From positions 12,941,784-13,005,783 of the forward strand of contig OX421506.1 in NCBI GenBank assembly GCA_949126835.1: a DNA stretch of 64,000 bases. The letters run 5' to 3'. Position numbers and translations under genes: made by a program. This stretch comes from Anisus vortex. Taxonomy: Eukaryota > Mollusca > Gastropoda > Planorbidae. Numbering within the stretch: position 1 is the stretch's first letter; each line of letters opens with the position of its first letter. The notes below the pieces were generated by a model that ran no database searches, was not told where the DNA came from, and was given only the letters and a program-made list of their open reading frames with translations. Below are positions 1 to 11,600 of the stretch, one piece after another.

Positions 1-841
1 TGTTTTTGAGTGAACCGATGTATTTGTGTACAAGTATTTATATTTGAATATAAGTATAACGTATATTTTGCATATATGCAGTAATGTATGTATGTATTAA
101 AATGTATATGTACCTTCCTATGTATGTGTCAGACAAAGGTGTTAAGAGTCAAAGAAGAAGTCATTATTACACCTAGAGCATTTAATATTAATAATAAATC
201 TTTTTGTATAGCGTTGCCAACAAAAATAGTGTTTGCTCCGAGCACATTTGATTCAACATTGAGCAAAAAACAACTAAGAACACTTTAAAATACAAGTTCT
301 TATACAATAAGCAGAAGGGAATCGAAATACAGGAAATCGTATCACCTAAAAGAGAAATACATTGAAATATTGTATCTTACCTTGTGGCATTCGAGCATGG
401 AGTGGGCTGACTGAACTAGTTAGAAAAATGTATAAAAAAATTTATCGATTTTTCAAACCCTTACAACTAAGAAAAAGCAGTAAAGACTTAAGCCGCGATA
501 AGCTTAGCTTAGCAATTTTCTACGACTGCAAAATTGAAAGTAGCCAAGCTTGTCAACTTACACGTATCACTTTTTTGATATCTTCACCAAATGCCCATGG
601 GCTACACATACCGTACATAAGTATACTGTTCCCATAAAGACTCTATACCGATTAAATTCTTTGTACAAATCGTTTCCATTTAAGACATGCACTTCTATGG
701 TGCTGCACCATGACATACTTTAATATATATTTTTTTTAAAGGGCCGAAGAGCTTTTTTTAGCAAGTTCTATGTATCGAAGGCTGTTTCTAACACTCCGTT
801 GTGTGTTTTCTGTTTCTTACTTTTGCGAAACATGAAACTTA
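1..841. other. Unassigned AT-rich DNA
   Basis: I see no gene, repeat unit or recognisable element. The short open frames here (up to about 90 codons) have no motif I recognise and AT-driven composition. The stretch ends at the target-site duplication of the LINE that follows. Confidence 0.5.
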
Positions 842-852
842 AAAAAATATAT

Positions 853-2374
853 CAATGGCATCCTTCCGTCTCGCGAGACGATGGTGCATCACCGTGATTC
901 GAGGTTGCACTTCCTCGTGTGGCTGAGCAGGCCTATCCTTGAATGACAGTCTTTTTTACAGCCTTTGCACACGTGTTCTGTGGGTCCTATTTTTTCCGCT
1001 TTTCTTTTAGCCCTTTTATTTATGCTCTCCTCCATTCTATTTTCCTCTGCCGTTTTAACCCCTTTCCTGACAGCAGTGCGCCAGGTGGACCGATCCTCTG
1101 CCTTCTCCTCCCAGTCACTTGTACTTATTCTGGCTGCTCTCATGTCTCTCATACAGACATCTTTATAGCGGAGGCGTGGGCGACCTGTCTTTCTCTTCCC
1201 AGATGCCAATTCTCCATATAGGAGGTCCTTTGGGATTCTGCCTGGACTCATTCTTCTTACATGTCCTAGCCATCTTAGGCGCCTTTCACTGAGGACTGCG
1301 AACATGCTTTGGGCGCTGGCGCGCGTCAGTACCTCACTGTTAGGGACTTTGTCCTGCCATTTAATGCCAAGGACGCGACGCAGACACCTCAGGTGGAAGC
1401 TATTTAGCTTGCGCTCATGGGACGCATAGGTTGTCCATGATTCGCTACCATAAAGCAGCGTGCTGATGACGCAGGCCTGGTAGACACATAGTTTGGTCCT
1501 TTCTGTCAGCCTGGTGTTTTCCCAAACCCGTTTACCAAGTATAGCCATTGTGGCAGCTGCCTTGCCGATTCTGCTATTTAGTTCATCCTCTATGGACAAT
1601 GAGCTGGAAATCTTGGACCCCAAGTAGGTGAAACAGTCCACAACTTCCAGGTTTTCGTTTTCTATAGTAATGATAGGAACGGAGCATGTGTCTTGGGCCA
1701 TGATATTTGTCTTCTTTATGCTCACCTGCAGGCCGAATTCTTTGCAGGCGTTGGCGAAGCTTGACACAAGCTGTTGTAGGCCTGTTTCTGTGTGTGATAT
1801 CAGGGCCGCATCGTCAGCAAAAAGTAGCTCGCGAATTAGGACCTCTTTCGTTTTGGTTTTGGCTCGGAGACGGGCAGTGTTGAAAAGTCCTCCATCAGCT
1901 CTGGTGTGTAACCAGATTCCATCACTACTATCCTTGAAGGCGTATCGGAGCAGTATAGAGAAGAATATTGCGAACAGTGTTGGTGCGAGTACACAGCCTT
2001 GCTTTACACCGCTACTGACTGGGAAGGCTTCAGAGGTGGCTCCGTTGAAGTGCACTGTGCCCTGCATGTTATCATGGAACTGTCTGATGATGGCGAGTAA
2101 GTGTGGGGGACAGCCAATTTTTTCCAGAATTTGGAACAGCCCACTGCGACTAACTAAATCAAAGGCTTTTGTCAGGTCTATGAAGGCGATGTATAGTGGC
2201 ATCTGCTGCTCTCTACATTTTTCCTGCATCTGCCGTATGGAGAACACCATGTCTATGGTAGACCGACCCGCCCGAAAACCACATTGTGACTCTGGATAAA
2301 CTCGGGAGGCTAAACTTTGCAAGCGAGTAAGAGTGACGCTGGCAAAAGCCTTTCCTACGATGCTCAGAAGCGAG
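853..2374 (-). mobile_element. 5'-truncated LINE (non-LTR retrotransposon) with target-site duplication
   Basis: The body is read on the minus strand and keeps the reverse-transcriptase ORF, its stop and a short 3' end (854-888) with a small palindromic 'gtctcgcgagac' motif. The 11-bp direct repeat aaaaaatatat lies on both sides (842-852 and 2375-2385). I take this as the target-site duplication, although its A/T simplicity weakens it. The recognisable RT homology begins abruptly at about 2370, next to the duplication, which is the usual 5' truncation from aborted target-primed reverse transcription. The endonuclease and start of the RT are missing. Clade not fixed; the sequence type is common in molluscs and flatworms. 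Confidence 0.85.
889..2372 (-). pseudogene. LINE reverse transcriptase, N-terminally truncated
   Basis: An uninterrupted minus-strand frame encodes most of a LINE RT. The nominal Met start (2403) and first 11 codons come from flanking DNA, so I place the real start of homology at 'LLSIVGK'. Counting from that Met, RT motif A is FIDLTKAFD (Asp76), then SSGVKQGCVLAP (about 130-141), and the catalytic FADD box at 195-198. A typical C-terminal region follows with 'LRWLGHVRRM' (about 375-385) and a TGRPRLRYKDV box. The last 30 residues carry a C-x2-C-x12-H-x3-C putative zinc finger (Cys479, Cys482, His495, Cys499). With the endonuclease and RT fingers missing it cannot be autonomous. The open frame suggests a fairly young insertion. 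Confidence 0.88.
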
Positions 2375-2385
2375 AAAAAATATAT

Positions 2386-3112
2386 ACGATAAGAAAAATC
2401 CACTACAGTAAAATAACTAAACTGTTATTAAAATTATATTTCATAGAGATCGAACCGGAAATACAGTTTTAAGTTTTAACTGTAGCAGATAAGAATGCGC
2501 AAATGAATGATTGGCCTCCGGTTGTGACGTCAAGGTTCGGTTGAGCCAATGAAGTTTGAGCATGTGTTTTATTAAAACGGTCACGCCACTATCTCCCTAT
2601 TGGCGTATGTTTTAATCTATATATATTTTTTTCATCCTTTATTCTTTTTACTTGCATTTCTTTCTTCCTTCTCTCAATATTCTATTATAACAAAAAAAAT
2701 ATGTTTCTGAATTTCAGTTATACATTGATATCCATGTAAATATAAACAAATATATTTATTCCATTCACTTGACCTAATTAAAAGTATGAACGTAACTTTT
2801 TTTACTCGCCGTAATTTTAATTAAATTTTTTTTGCTTTTCTATTATCACCTAACATATAAAACTACATACAGTGTATATAGCCTTTGTTGCCGTTGCCTT
2901 GACTCGTTTATATTAAAGTAATGTCTTCACTCAGTGTGATAAACAATACCGATTGGTAAACTTTTGATTTGATTCTGATAATCTGTACACCATCTGTGAT
3001 TATTTTATAGGTACGCAAAAAAAAAAATGGTTACGTGGAATTCGACGTCACGCTGACGATCAGCGCACGATTAAGTTGTTAAGTTTGAACCATAGGGTGC
3101 TTGCTCTGCATA
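2386..3112. other. Unassigned AT-rich DNA with a CRE-like site
   Basis: No coding sequence is seen. One perfect TGACGTCA octamer lies at 2525-2532, with ATTGG/CCAAT-type pentamers within about 70 bases. Nothing downstream looks like a gene, so promoter activity is only a possibility. Confidence 0.35.
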
Positions 3113-3120
3113 GTCTAAAC

Positions 3121-4490
3121 CAGGGGTGTGCAACAGGCGGCCCCCGGGCCACAACCCGGCTTACCAGACCAATTGGTGTGGCCCCAGCTAATAGTGTTTG
3201 TTTTTATTATTTTGCACACGAATTTCGAACTTTTTTCATAATCGTGAAACCAGTTTTTGAATTGACCACACCAAATGAAAAGAAAGTTGCGTCATTTAAA
3301 TATAAAGCAAGCGGAGAAAAGCGATAAAAAAATTTTTTATCATCAAAACTGCACTTAGTGTATATTTTAGATAAGTTTTTAATTAAAGTGTTAATAATAG
3401 TTCTTTAACACACACTGAACGAAAATCAAAACCTTACGAATTTAAACACAGTATTTGCTTATTTATTTAAACACCAGTTGGTGTGGCCCCAGCTTGTTTT
3501 TGTGTTTGTTTTATTGCGATTTTCGAATTTTTGAAGATGAAGTTTTCGGGCACCGTTTGTATTGAAGGGGTTGTGGTTAATCCCTGCATTATACACAAGG
3601 AAAACTTGTGCACAAAGGTTCTTGGTTTCACTGATATCATGAAAGATGTGATTCCGTTTGTGAATTACATTTGCGCTCCTGGACTGAACAAAGGGCAATT
3701 TAATGTGAAACTACAAGGTAAACATCAGTTGGTGAACAAGATGTATGAGCACATTTCTTCAATTGAGAAGAAATTACAACTTTGTAAGACCCAGTTGAAT
3801 AGAACAACACTCACTCATTTTCCTGCTCTGGCTCTCAGAAAAGAAGAACTAGCAGATTTTGATGGCTCCAAATGTGCTGAAAATGTTGACAAGTTGTCTA
3901 CTGAATTTACAAACAGATTTGATGATTTCAGAAAATGTGAAATGGATTTTAAGCTGTTTTCTCAACCATTTGATCTTGTACCAGAGGACAGTCCTTAGAA
4001 GTGTCTAAAGTATAATGGAACTTATTACCTGTAGTCTGATATGGACTTGAGAAAAGCATATGATAACAATGACTTGGTAACTTTTTACAAAAACTATGTA
4101 TGTGCAAAGCATCCATATTTAGAGCAACATGCCAGAAAAACGATCTCACTTTTTGGCAGCACATATTGCTGTGAGCAATTTCTTACAAGTATGAGATTCA
4201 CTAAAAGTTGATACCGAAGTCAGCTCACAGATGAACATCTAACAAGTCAGCTTCGAGTTGCTACCACATCACTCAGAGCAGACATTGTGTGCAAAAATAC
4301 TAAATTCCAAGTTTCACATTTATAAAATAACACGATAATTAATTATCGTTTTTTATTTCCAAATGTATTTACAATGAAATTAGCTATAGCTTTCATGAGA
4401 TTACATTTTTCTATGGTATTGGTAACTGGCCCTCTTTGTCTTTACAAAGTTCCAATGTGGCCCAACATTAGAATATGTTGCACACCCCTG
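3121..4490 (+). mobile_element. hAT DNA transposon, 1370 bp, complete ends
   Basis: Both ends carry the same 14-bp terminal inverted repeat, caggggtgtgcaac (3121-3134, and its complement at 4477-4490). They are flanked by a perfect 8-bp target-site duplication, gtctaaac, at 3113-3120 and 4491-4498. The 8-bp duplication and CAGGGGT ends are the signature of the hAT superfamily. Inside is the C-terminal half of a transposase with three stops. A segment near 3168-3215 (tggtgtggccccagct and following) recurs diverged at 3476-3525, so the element carries an internal duplication. It is defective but structurally intact for trans-mobilisation. Confidence 0.93.
3483..4325 (+). pseudogene. hAT transposase remnant, GTF2IRD2/ZBED-like, three in-frame stops
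   Basis: One frame runs from 3483 to the final taa (4323-4325), interrupted by tag at 3996-3998, tag at 4032-4034 and tga at 4209-4211. The first 171 codons resemble the middle of the transposases related to GTF2IRD2 (a domesticated hAT): 'LQGKHQLVNKMYEHI' followed by 'KLQLCKTQL' and 'HFPAL'. After the stops the frame shows a hAT C-terminal dimerisation-type block, 'LFGSTYCCEQFLTSM' then 'YRSQLTDEHL'. The N-terminal zinc finger and catalytic first half are absent. Because the frame has not shifted, the decay is by point mutation rather than indel. Confidence 0.85.
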
Positions 4491-4498
4491 GTCTAAAC

Positions 4499-4920
4499 TC
4501 ATGTTTTCATTTTAAGTTACGGAAAATATGGTTTATTTGTCCAACAAACCATCTAATAGTAAGAACTGTAGATATAACTTTTTCCTTCCCTCACAATAGT
4601 ATTCGTAATTTGTAATTTCCGGTTACTTTTTAACTTCCGGTTTCATTTTCTTTTTAAATTATATTTTTGAGCGATCAAAACTGTGTAGATTTTATTAATC
4701 TATTGAGTAGCCTATATTTATTTAGCTAAGCATTGTTAGATAAAGTACTATTTATTTTTTCTTTAGGGTTTTGATAGTCTATTGTTTTTGTCCTTTTTAA
4801 AATGATTTCGATGAGGTAACCAATTAGGAACCATATGTATCTGTGCAGTTGTTTTCAATTAATTACTTTTAGGATACTTTAACTTTAGTGTAACTATTTC
4901 GATTTGTTTTTATAAGGAGT
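4499..4920. other. Unassigned AT-rich DNA
   Basis: I see no gene or recognisable repeat between the hAT element and the microsatellites. Confidence 0.4.
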
Positions 4921-4971
4921 TTAAAGAAGGGGAATATGGGGGGGGTCAGTTTGATAGATAAATAGGTATAT

Positions 4972-4972
4972 A

Positions 4973-5006
<34 letters not shown>
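4972..5006. repeat. (GATA)n microsatellite
   Basis: About eight uninterrupted gata/atag tetramers, followed by degenerate 'agat' and 'gtag' runs to about 5050. Confidence 0.9.
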
Positions 5007-5182
5007 GATTGGTAAATGAAAGATAGATAATAGGTAGATGATAGATATATATAATTATAAAAATAATTTTAATAATTATAATATAAAAATAGGAATACGT
5101 ACAATTTAACACTTTCAACCTTCGGAAATTTCTTTATCTGAGTATTGTCATAAAAGCTAACCTCTATGTCTAACTGTTTCCA

Positions 5183-5283
5183 TCTCTCTCTCTATATATA
5201 TATATATATGTCTGTCTGACCCATCTCTCTCTCACTCTATGTCTGTCTGTCTCCATCTCTCTCTCTCTCTTTATGCCTGTTTG

Positions 5284-5314
<31 letters not shown>

Positions 5315-5335
5315 ACGAATATATATATATATATA
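5183..5335. repeat. Compound (CT)n/(AT)n/(GTCT)n microsatellite
   Basis: Alternating blocks of ctctct, tatata and gtctgtctg between two (AT)n tracts. Frames through it are open only because the repeat lacks stops. Confidence 0.9.
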
Positions 5336-5929
5336 CATAAACAAATGTGATAGAATACTGTAATGAAAGTACAAAGTATGTATAAAATGATAATGTTATC
5401 CAACTTTATTTTATTTGCATTTCTTAATGTTCTATTCTTCTAAGAATATTCTGTACAAATGAAATGTTGAACAGTGAATGAAATAAAAGTTGTTTTTTCC
5501 TTCAAACATGTGAGATAATTAATTTTTTTAAATTTTCGTTTCTATTTAAGAATGAACATTCTTTGTTCTACTGAACCCGGTAGCTTTTATAATGTATTTT
5601 TTTGTTTATTTATTGTCGTATTGAATTATTGTAGTCGTTAAAAAAATTAGATAAAGGATCCACTAATTAAAAACCTTATTTAATGTATATAGTCATTGCT
5701 GACCACACAATCCACTAGTATGTCAAAGAAAATTGTGAACGCTGCTTCACATTTTATATAATATATTAAATGGGTCTTAATGGGATACTTGACTTTTATA
5801 GAAGTCAAACAATCTTTCCTCAGTACAAACACTAGAGGACAGAAGGGCAAAGAGTAAAGAAGTAATAATACATAAGCCATTAAAGTCTAATTTAGAAATA
5901 CAGCCCAATAACAACCTGTTGCAAAGCTC

Positions 5930-6153
5930 AGATAAACATAAAGACAAAAACACTTTCCTTATCTCTTATACGAAAACAGATGCAATATAAGTACTCTTTC
6001 TTCGAGCATGGAATGGGTTGTCAAACGAGGAAAACAAGTAACTTAAACATTTAAAACATTAATAAAATGCAAGACTAGACTCGGACCACGGATGAGCGTA
6101 GGACGCAATAATCTTATTCATAGAAGGAGCGTCTGTAATACATAAGATACAAT
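5930..6153 (+). repeat. Dispersed SINE-like repeat, family A
   Basis: This about 220-bp unit recurs at least six times in the window. Landmarks in this orientation are 'gagcatggaatgggttg', 'cacggatgagcgtaggacg', 'caataatctt', then 'agaaggagcgtctgtaa' and a terminal 'ataagat'. Other copies: 15073-15300 (reverse), 18150-18325, 32815-32965, 40075-40225, 40285-40430, plus fragments. The fixed 3' end in 'ataagat' repeats is what a retroposed element would show. I see no clear tRNA promoter, so 'SINE-like' is an inference. Confidence 0.65.
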
Positions 6154-6342
6154 AATTATATTTAAAAAAAATATATATAAAAAAAAATGAAGAACTTGAA
6201 GTCACCATGTAATGATGTTGAGACACCTTTCTACGCCACAGAGTCTGCTTTAACATCCAATAATAATATTGATGAGAGTGTAAGCGTCTATCTAAAAAAA
6301 ATACTGTTTTCAGTTTGCTGAAGGGAAGGTTTCTAGAAGGTG

Positions 6343-6386
6343 AAGGGTGTGTGTGTGAGTGTGTGTAAGTGTGTGTGTGTGTGTGG
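6343..6386. repeat. (GT)n microsatellite
   Basis: gtgtgt tract with a few gtga/gtaa interruptions. Confidence 0.9.
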
Positions 6387-7548
6387 GGGTCTATGCTGAT
6401 TTCAAACCACACTTGATCTGTGTGGAAAAAGGTAGTAAATATTTTTTTAAATTATGTGAACATCTTTTAAATCGTCACCCCCCCCCCTCCCCTATTCATC
6501 TTAACACTATCTCAACAAGGGGTGCAACACACAAGTGTTTTCAACTAATTCATAAGTTACCTTTATTACACTATTGACAAGTAAATTTACTTTTATAAAA
6601 GTTTTTCATTTAAACGGCCATCTATATTAAGGGGTCGGCAACCTAAGGAACGCATGCAAAACTTAGCACGCAGAGTGATTTTCAATGGCACGCGAGAGAC
6701 CCCCAAGAATTTTTTTCGACAGATGATTTTTCAGGTTCTGAATGAGGAAAACTGACTTTTAAAGCAGATGTTTCTGAACGACATAGCGAGTTCAGTGAGT
6801 TGAACTTGCTTTTACAGGGACTACATGTACTACATGTACATCCCTATATTAAGGCATATATTTAGATAGATAGTTAGTGCTTTTTCAAAAGTATATCGAA
6901 GTAGGCAAAGCGGAGTTTTCTAAACAAAGGCAAGACTTTCAAATTCATGTACTCATTTGTTCATACCTCATCAAGCCTCAAGGCAATCGCTCGTCTGCTT
7001 TCAGCTTTTGGTTCAACTTAAACTTAAAAAGAAATAAAAATTAGTCAGTAATATTTTTTATATTACAAAACATAACTTGTTTGGCATCACTATTGAATCA
7101 AATGTGGAAACCTTTTTTTAATTAAAGAGAGATAATAAACTCATTTTATTTGCGGTAATATTTTTAGTATGTTTTTTTTTTCTTTTACAAAAGAATACAT
7201 TTTAATGGCTTACAATTTATAACTTTAAAATGATCAAACTGTTAAAAATACTTGAAAATTACATAAAAATTATATGACTAAAAAATATGCATATTTTAAA
7301 ACATTACATTAATTTCCCAGTTTGTATGATTACTATGTATCTATTCAGCTTAACTATTATTTTATTGTCGCTCGACATTTAGGCCAAGCATGGTCTAATA
7401 CACATAATACGGCATCTCTGTAAATTGAGAGCACAATTTAATTAATAGTAGTATCTGTTAGATCTTCATCTTGAGTACTTAATACTAATGTTTAGACAAT
7501 AATTACCACAAATGTAAAAGTTTAGTAATAAAATATTGTATTTGATAT

Positions 7549-8223
7549 TGTCATGTATATTGTTTTTCCAAGAATTGGAACACGCAATGTTTATTCCCCT
7601 CTCTCTCTCTTTTCTTACTACACACAATATTAGGACGTTTAGTAGGAAAACGAAAGGTTCTAGGTAATGCTGGGATTCTGTGTTGATCTCAAATTCTCAG
7701 GGTCTGGGAACGACTCATTATTTAATAGGGGAAGTTCCTATCGTTTTGTTATGAGTTTTGTAATGTTACCATGATTTTCACCCCTACTGGTAGTGGGTCT
7801 GTCCCTTGCACCACTCGGATAGTATTTAATGATTTGTTTTGTCTGAAAGACAGAGAGTTTCAAAATATGTTCCTTTGAGAACGTTTGTGTTTGCACTATT
7901 TTATTCTAACTGTACATAATAGATATATTGTATATATTGAACATACCACCTGAAATAAACTATCAACAACAGTTACACTGAAGCTTCTTTGTCAAGTTAC
8001 TATCCTATTGTGTTGTATACATTACTATAAGATTTATCTACTACCATAATTTACAAGAAAGGAAATGTTGGAATACAAATACTGAATTTGTGCCCAGGAC
8101 TATAAGAAGAGTTCGTGTAATACTGAAACATAAATACTAATAATTAAAGTCTCCCCTAGGACTAACGAGAATTATCAGCAAGATCTACACAGCTCTGGCC
8201 ACAAGGGGATTGTGGACGTAACA
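7549..8223 (+). repeat. 5' LTR
   Basis: 675 bp, tgtcatg...gtaaca. It contains a ct-repeat (about 7597-7611) and a polyadenylation hexamer aataaa at 7954-7959. It should supply the promoter; I could not place a convincing TATA box. It matches the 3' LTR without visible differences. Confidence 0.93.
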
Positions 8224-8396
8224 AAATTTGGTGGTCTCGCCCGGTATATTTGAGTTCTACTTTTCCTGACCTAGGATTAACAAAATTTAGTGGTCTCGAT
8301 CGGTATATTGGAGTTCTACTTTTCCTGATCTAGGATTGGAAAAAATTTGTTGATCTCGTCTGGAAAATTTGAGTTATATTTTTCCTGACCTATAAA
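8220..8396 (+). repeat. Triplicated 59-bp leader unit covering the primer-binding region
   Basis: Three tandem units (8220-8278, 8279-8337, 8338-8396) share 'aaaatttRgtggtctcg', 'ggtatatt', 'gagttctacttttcctga'. The first unit begins with the last bases of the LTR (aaca) and includes the probable primer-binding site, tggtggtctcgcccggta (8229-8246). Units 2 and 3 are progressively less similar to it. Primer tRNA is not established; the 3' end of tRNA-Trp or tRNA-Ile is my tentative comparison from memory. Confidence 0.7.
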
Positions 8397-8643
8397 TATT
8401 TTTGTGACATTAGTAGTACTGAGAGCGGCATATTTGTGTTTAGTTTTCTAGGACTGTGAAACTATTCTTTTTAAAAAGAGGAGAGAACTGGTTTGCGTAT
8501 TTATGCCTGGGGAAGTGTGAAGATTCCACGAAGTGTGTAATATTATATTGTGCAAATTTCTGGACAAATCGTAAGTTGGAACTTTATATTTTATTATACA
8601 ATATATACTACTCTACTATCACAAATATTTCGAACGCTATACT
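8397..8643 (+). other. Retrotransposon leader (untranslated)
   Basis: Non-coding DNA between the leader repeats and the gag start. A short open frame (8456-8698) overlaps the gag start in another frame and shows no recognisable domain, so I do not call it a gene. Confidence 0.6.
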
Positions 8644-11600
8644 ATGGCTTCGAATATATCAAGTGAGGAACTTAATGCCATGTCATTTGCTGAACTAAAA
8701 GAATTAGCTGAGTCCTTTGGGATTGAGGCAGGACAGGCAAGACCTAATCGTAATCGTTTGACCAAAGAAATTATGACATGTTTGAACGGGCAGAATGCCA
8801 TGAACACTGGTAGTGTAGTTGAAGTGGGACAGAACGATATCAATGAAGGTTATGTAGCTCCCAGTGGGGGCGAGGTAATTGCCCACGGAGACGAGGTAAG
8901 AAATATGTCATCTAGATCATCAAACAATGATGAAGATGAAGGGTTGAGTGAAAACCTAAAATTCCAATTAGCTATGAAGAGAATGGAATTGGAAAGAATT
9001 AGGATAGAAACTGAAAGGGAAAATGAAAGAATTAGGATAGAAACTGAAAGGGAAAATGAAAGAATTAGGATTGAAAGCAGAGAAAGGATAGAGATGGCAC
9101 GCATGAACAGACCTGACCATCGTAGGGACAGCAATGGTATGGATATAAGCGCAATGAAGCAACACTTGCCTATATTCAGAGAAGAAGATGTTCAAGATTT
9201 CTTTTTGCTTTTTGAGAGGATAGCTGTAGATTATCAGTTCCCTGATGATAAGATGGCTTTATTGTTAAGGTCAACTCTCAACAAAGGAAAAGCATTGGAC
9301 GTAGTGTTGAGTTTAACACCCGAGGAAATAAATGACTATGAAGTAATCAAAGATAGGGTGCTAAAAAGTTATTCCCTGACACCAGAAAAATATAGAAAGC
9401 TATATAGAGACAGAAAGAAGGCATATGATCAAACTCATGTAGACTTTTTGAGACAAAAGAAGAAAATGTTAGAACAGTGGCTAAGGTCACAGAATGTAAG
9501 TGAGTTTGATAAACTCAAGAACCTAATATTGTTTGAGGAATTCAATGATTGTATTCGAGTGGATATTAAAACCCACATCTCAGACCGAGGGGTTGAAGAT
9601 GTGCATGAAGCTGCTAGATTGGCAGATAACTATGCCATAATTCACGCCAGCATAAAGCCATATTATGCTGACAAACCCAAAGTGCACAAACCAGAGCCCA
9701 AGGAGGCTAGTAAACCAAAAGAGACAAGTGAAAACAATAATAAGAACAGTGGTGTAAATAATAATAGTAACTTAGTTCATTTCAGGAAGCAGACAGATGT
9801 AAATAAAGCAAAGGTGGTATGTTTCAATTGCAAGAAAGAGGGCCACATGAAGAAAGATTGTTGGATCCTTACCAAGAAGCAAGGTGCTATTCTACACTGT
9901 GCCAGAGTGCAGAAAGATAGCAAGCAGACAGAAGAAGTGTGCAACACAGGGTCAAGAAACTCAAAAGAAATGCGGCCGGCATCGCCCATAGTTGTGGAGT
10001 CGATGGTTTTTGAGAACAGTCTATCTAAGGTAAAAGAGAATAGCTGTACTCAATCTATTATGCTTTCAGAAGGCCGTGAGGAACAGATGGTTCCTGAAGT
10101 CCCGGAAGAGGACGACCTATCCGATTTTCGACCCTTTGTCTACGAGGGGACAGTGTCGACAGAAGTCGATGTACTCAGCAAGAAGAAAATACAGATATTA
10201 CGTGACACGGGTTCTGCTGTCAGCGTGATCCTGGAGGGCAGTGTGCCGTTAACAGATGCCACCAGTACCGGTGAGTCTGTTGTGCTGAGAGGTGCTAGTA
10301 TGGAGGCTGTGGAAGCTCCACTGCACAGAATAAAACTCGAGTCGGATATTTTTACAGGTAACATCGTAGTGGGAGTGAGGCGCGCACTACCCGTCAAAGG
10401 CGTTTCCATGATATTAGGAAATGACATTATGGGCGGCAGAGTCACTGTCGAGCCCATGGTTAAAGTGTTGGAGACAAAGATGGCGGAGGACAAAAACCTA
10501 CGTCCTGCCAATGAACGCCCAACATGTGCACTGACAAGAGCAATGCAGAAAAAGAAGTCGGTAAAGACTCCTGCTACGCCGTGTAGTGCAACGAAAGATG
10601 TGTTTGTCTATTCTGAAGACACACATGCGAATGAAACAGTGATAACTGAAACACCTGACATCGATTTAAGTGCTACGTTCTTTTCTGAACTAACAACTGG
10701 TGATGCAACAGAGAACGATAACATTTTGTCACCAAAGCAGAAATTGGTGAAAGAACAATTGAATGACGAAGTAATAATGCAACTCAGAATGAAAGCTGTC
10801 GATGAAAAGACTGCAGATGCAATGGCGGAATGTTTCTACATGAAAGATGAAGTGTTGATGAGAAAGTCGAAACCGCTCAACTCAGGTACAAACGAGTGGG
10901 ACAGTATTCACCAGATTGTAATACCTAAGTGCTATCGTCAAGATATACTGCGTATGGCGCATGATCTTCCTTTCGCTGGTCACATGGGAGTCCGAAAAAC
11001 GCACCACCGTATCCTCCCTTACTTCTACTGGCCAGGACTGAGAAGAGATGTCGAACAATACTGCAAGACTTGCCACGTATGCCAAATGGTAGGACGTCCT
11101 AACCAACGAATTCCTGTCGCTCCACTCCAGCCGATACCAGCGTTCGACGAACCATTCAGTCATATACTTATTGATTGCGTGGGCCCGTTGCCGAAAACAA
11201 AAGCCGGTTTTCAATACCTGCTCACAGTCATGTGTTCATCCACTCGCTTCCCGGAAGCCATTCCGTTGCGGAACATAACAACAGTGAAGGTGGTAGACGC
11301 CCTGACAAATTTCTTTACACGTTATGGCCTACCGAAGACAGTACAGTCCGACCAGGGGACTAACTTTACTTCGAACATTTTCAAACAAGTCATGGAACAA
11401 TTAGGGATAAGCCTTAGGCTATCAAGTGCCTATCATCCTGAGAGCCAGGGAGCTCTGGAAAGGTTTCATCAGACATTAAAATCGATGCTTAAAAAGTACT
11501 GTTATGAAAACGAGAAAGACTGGGATAAGGGTGTGCCTTATGTACTGTTCGCTGCAAGGGAGGCCACTCAGGAATCCCTGGGGTTTAGCCCATTCGAACT

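Noticed and set aside
1628..2299. 223-codon plus-strand frame
   Set aside because: Antisense shadow of the LINE reverse transcriptase.
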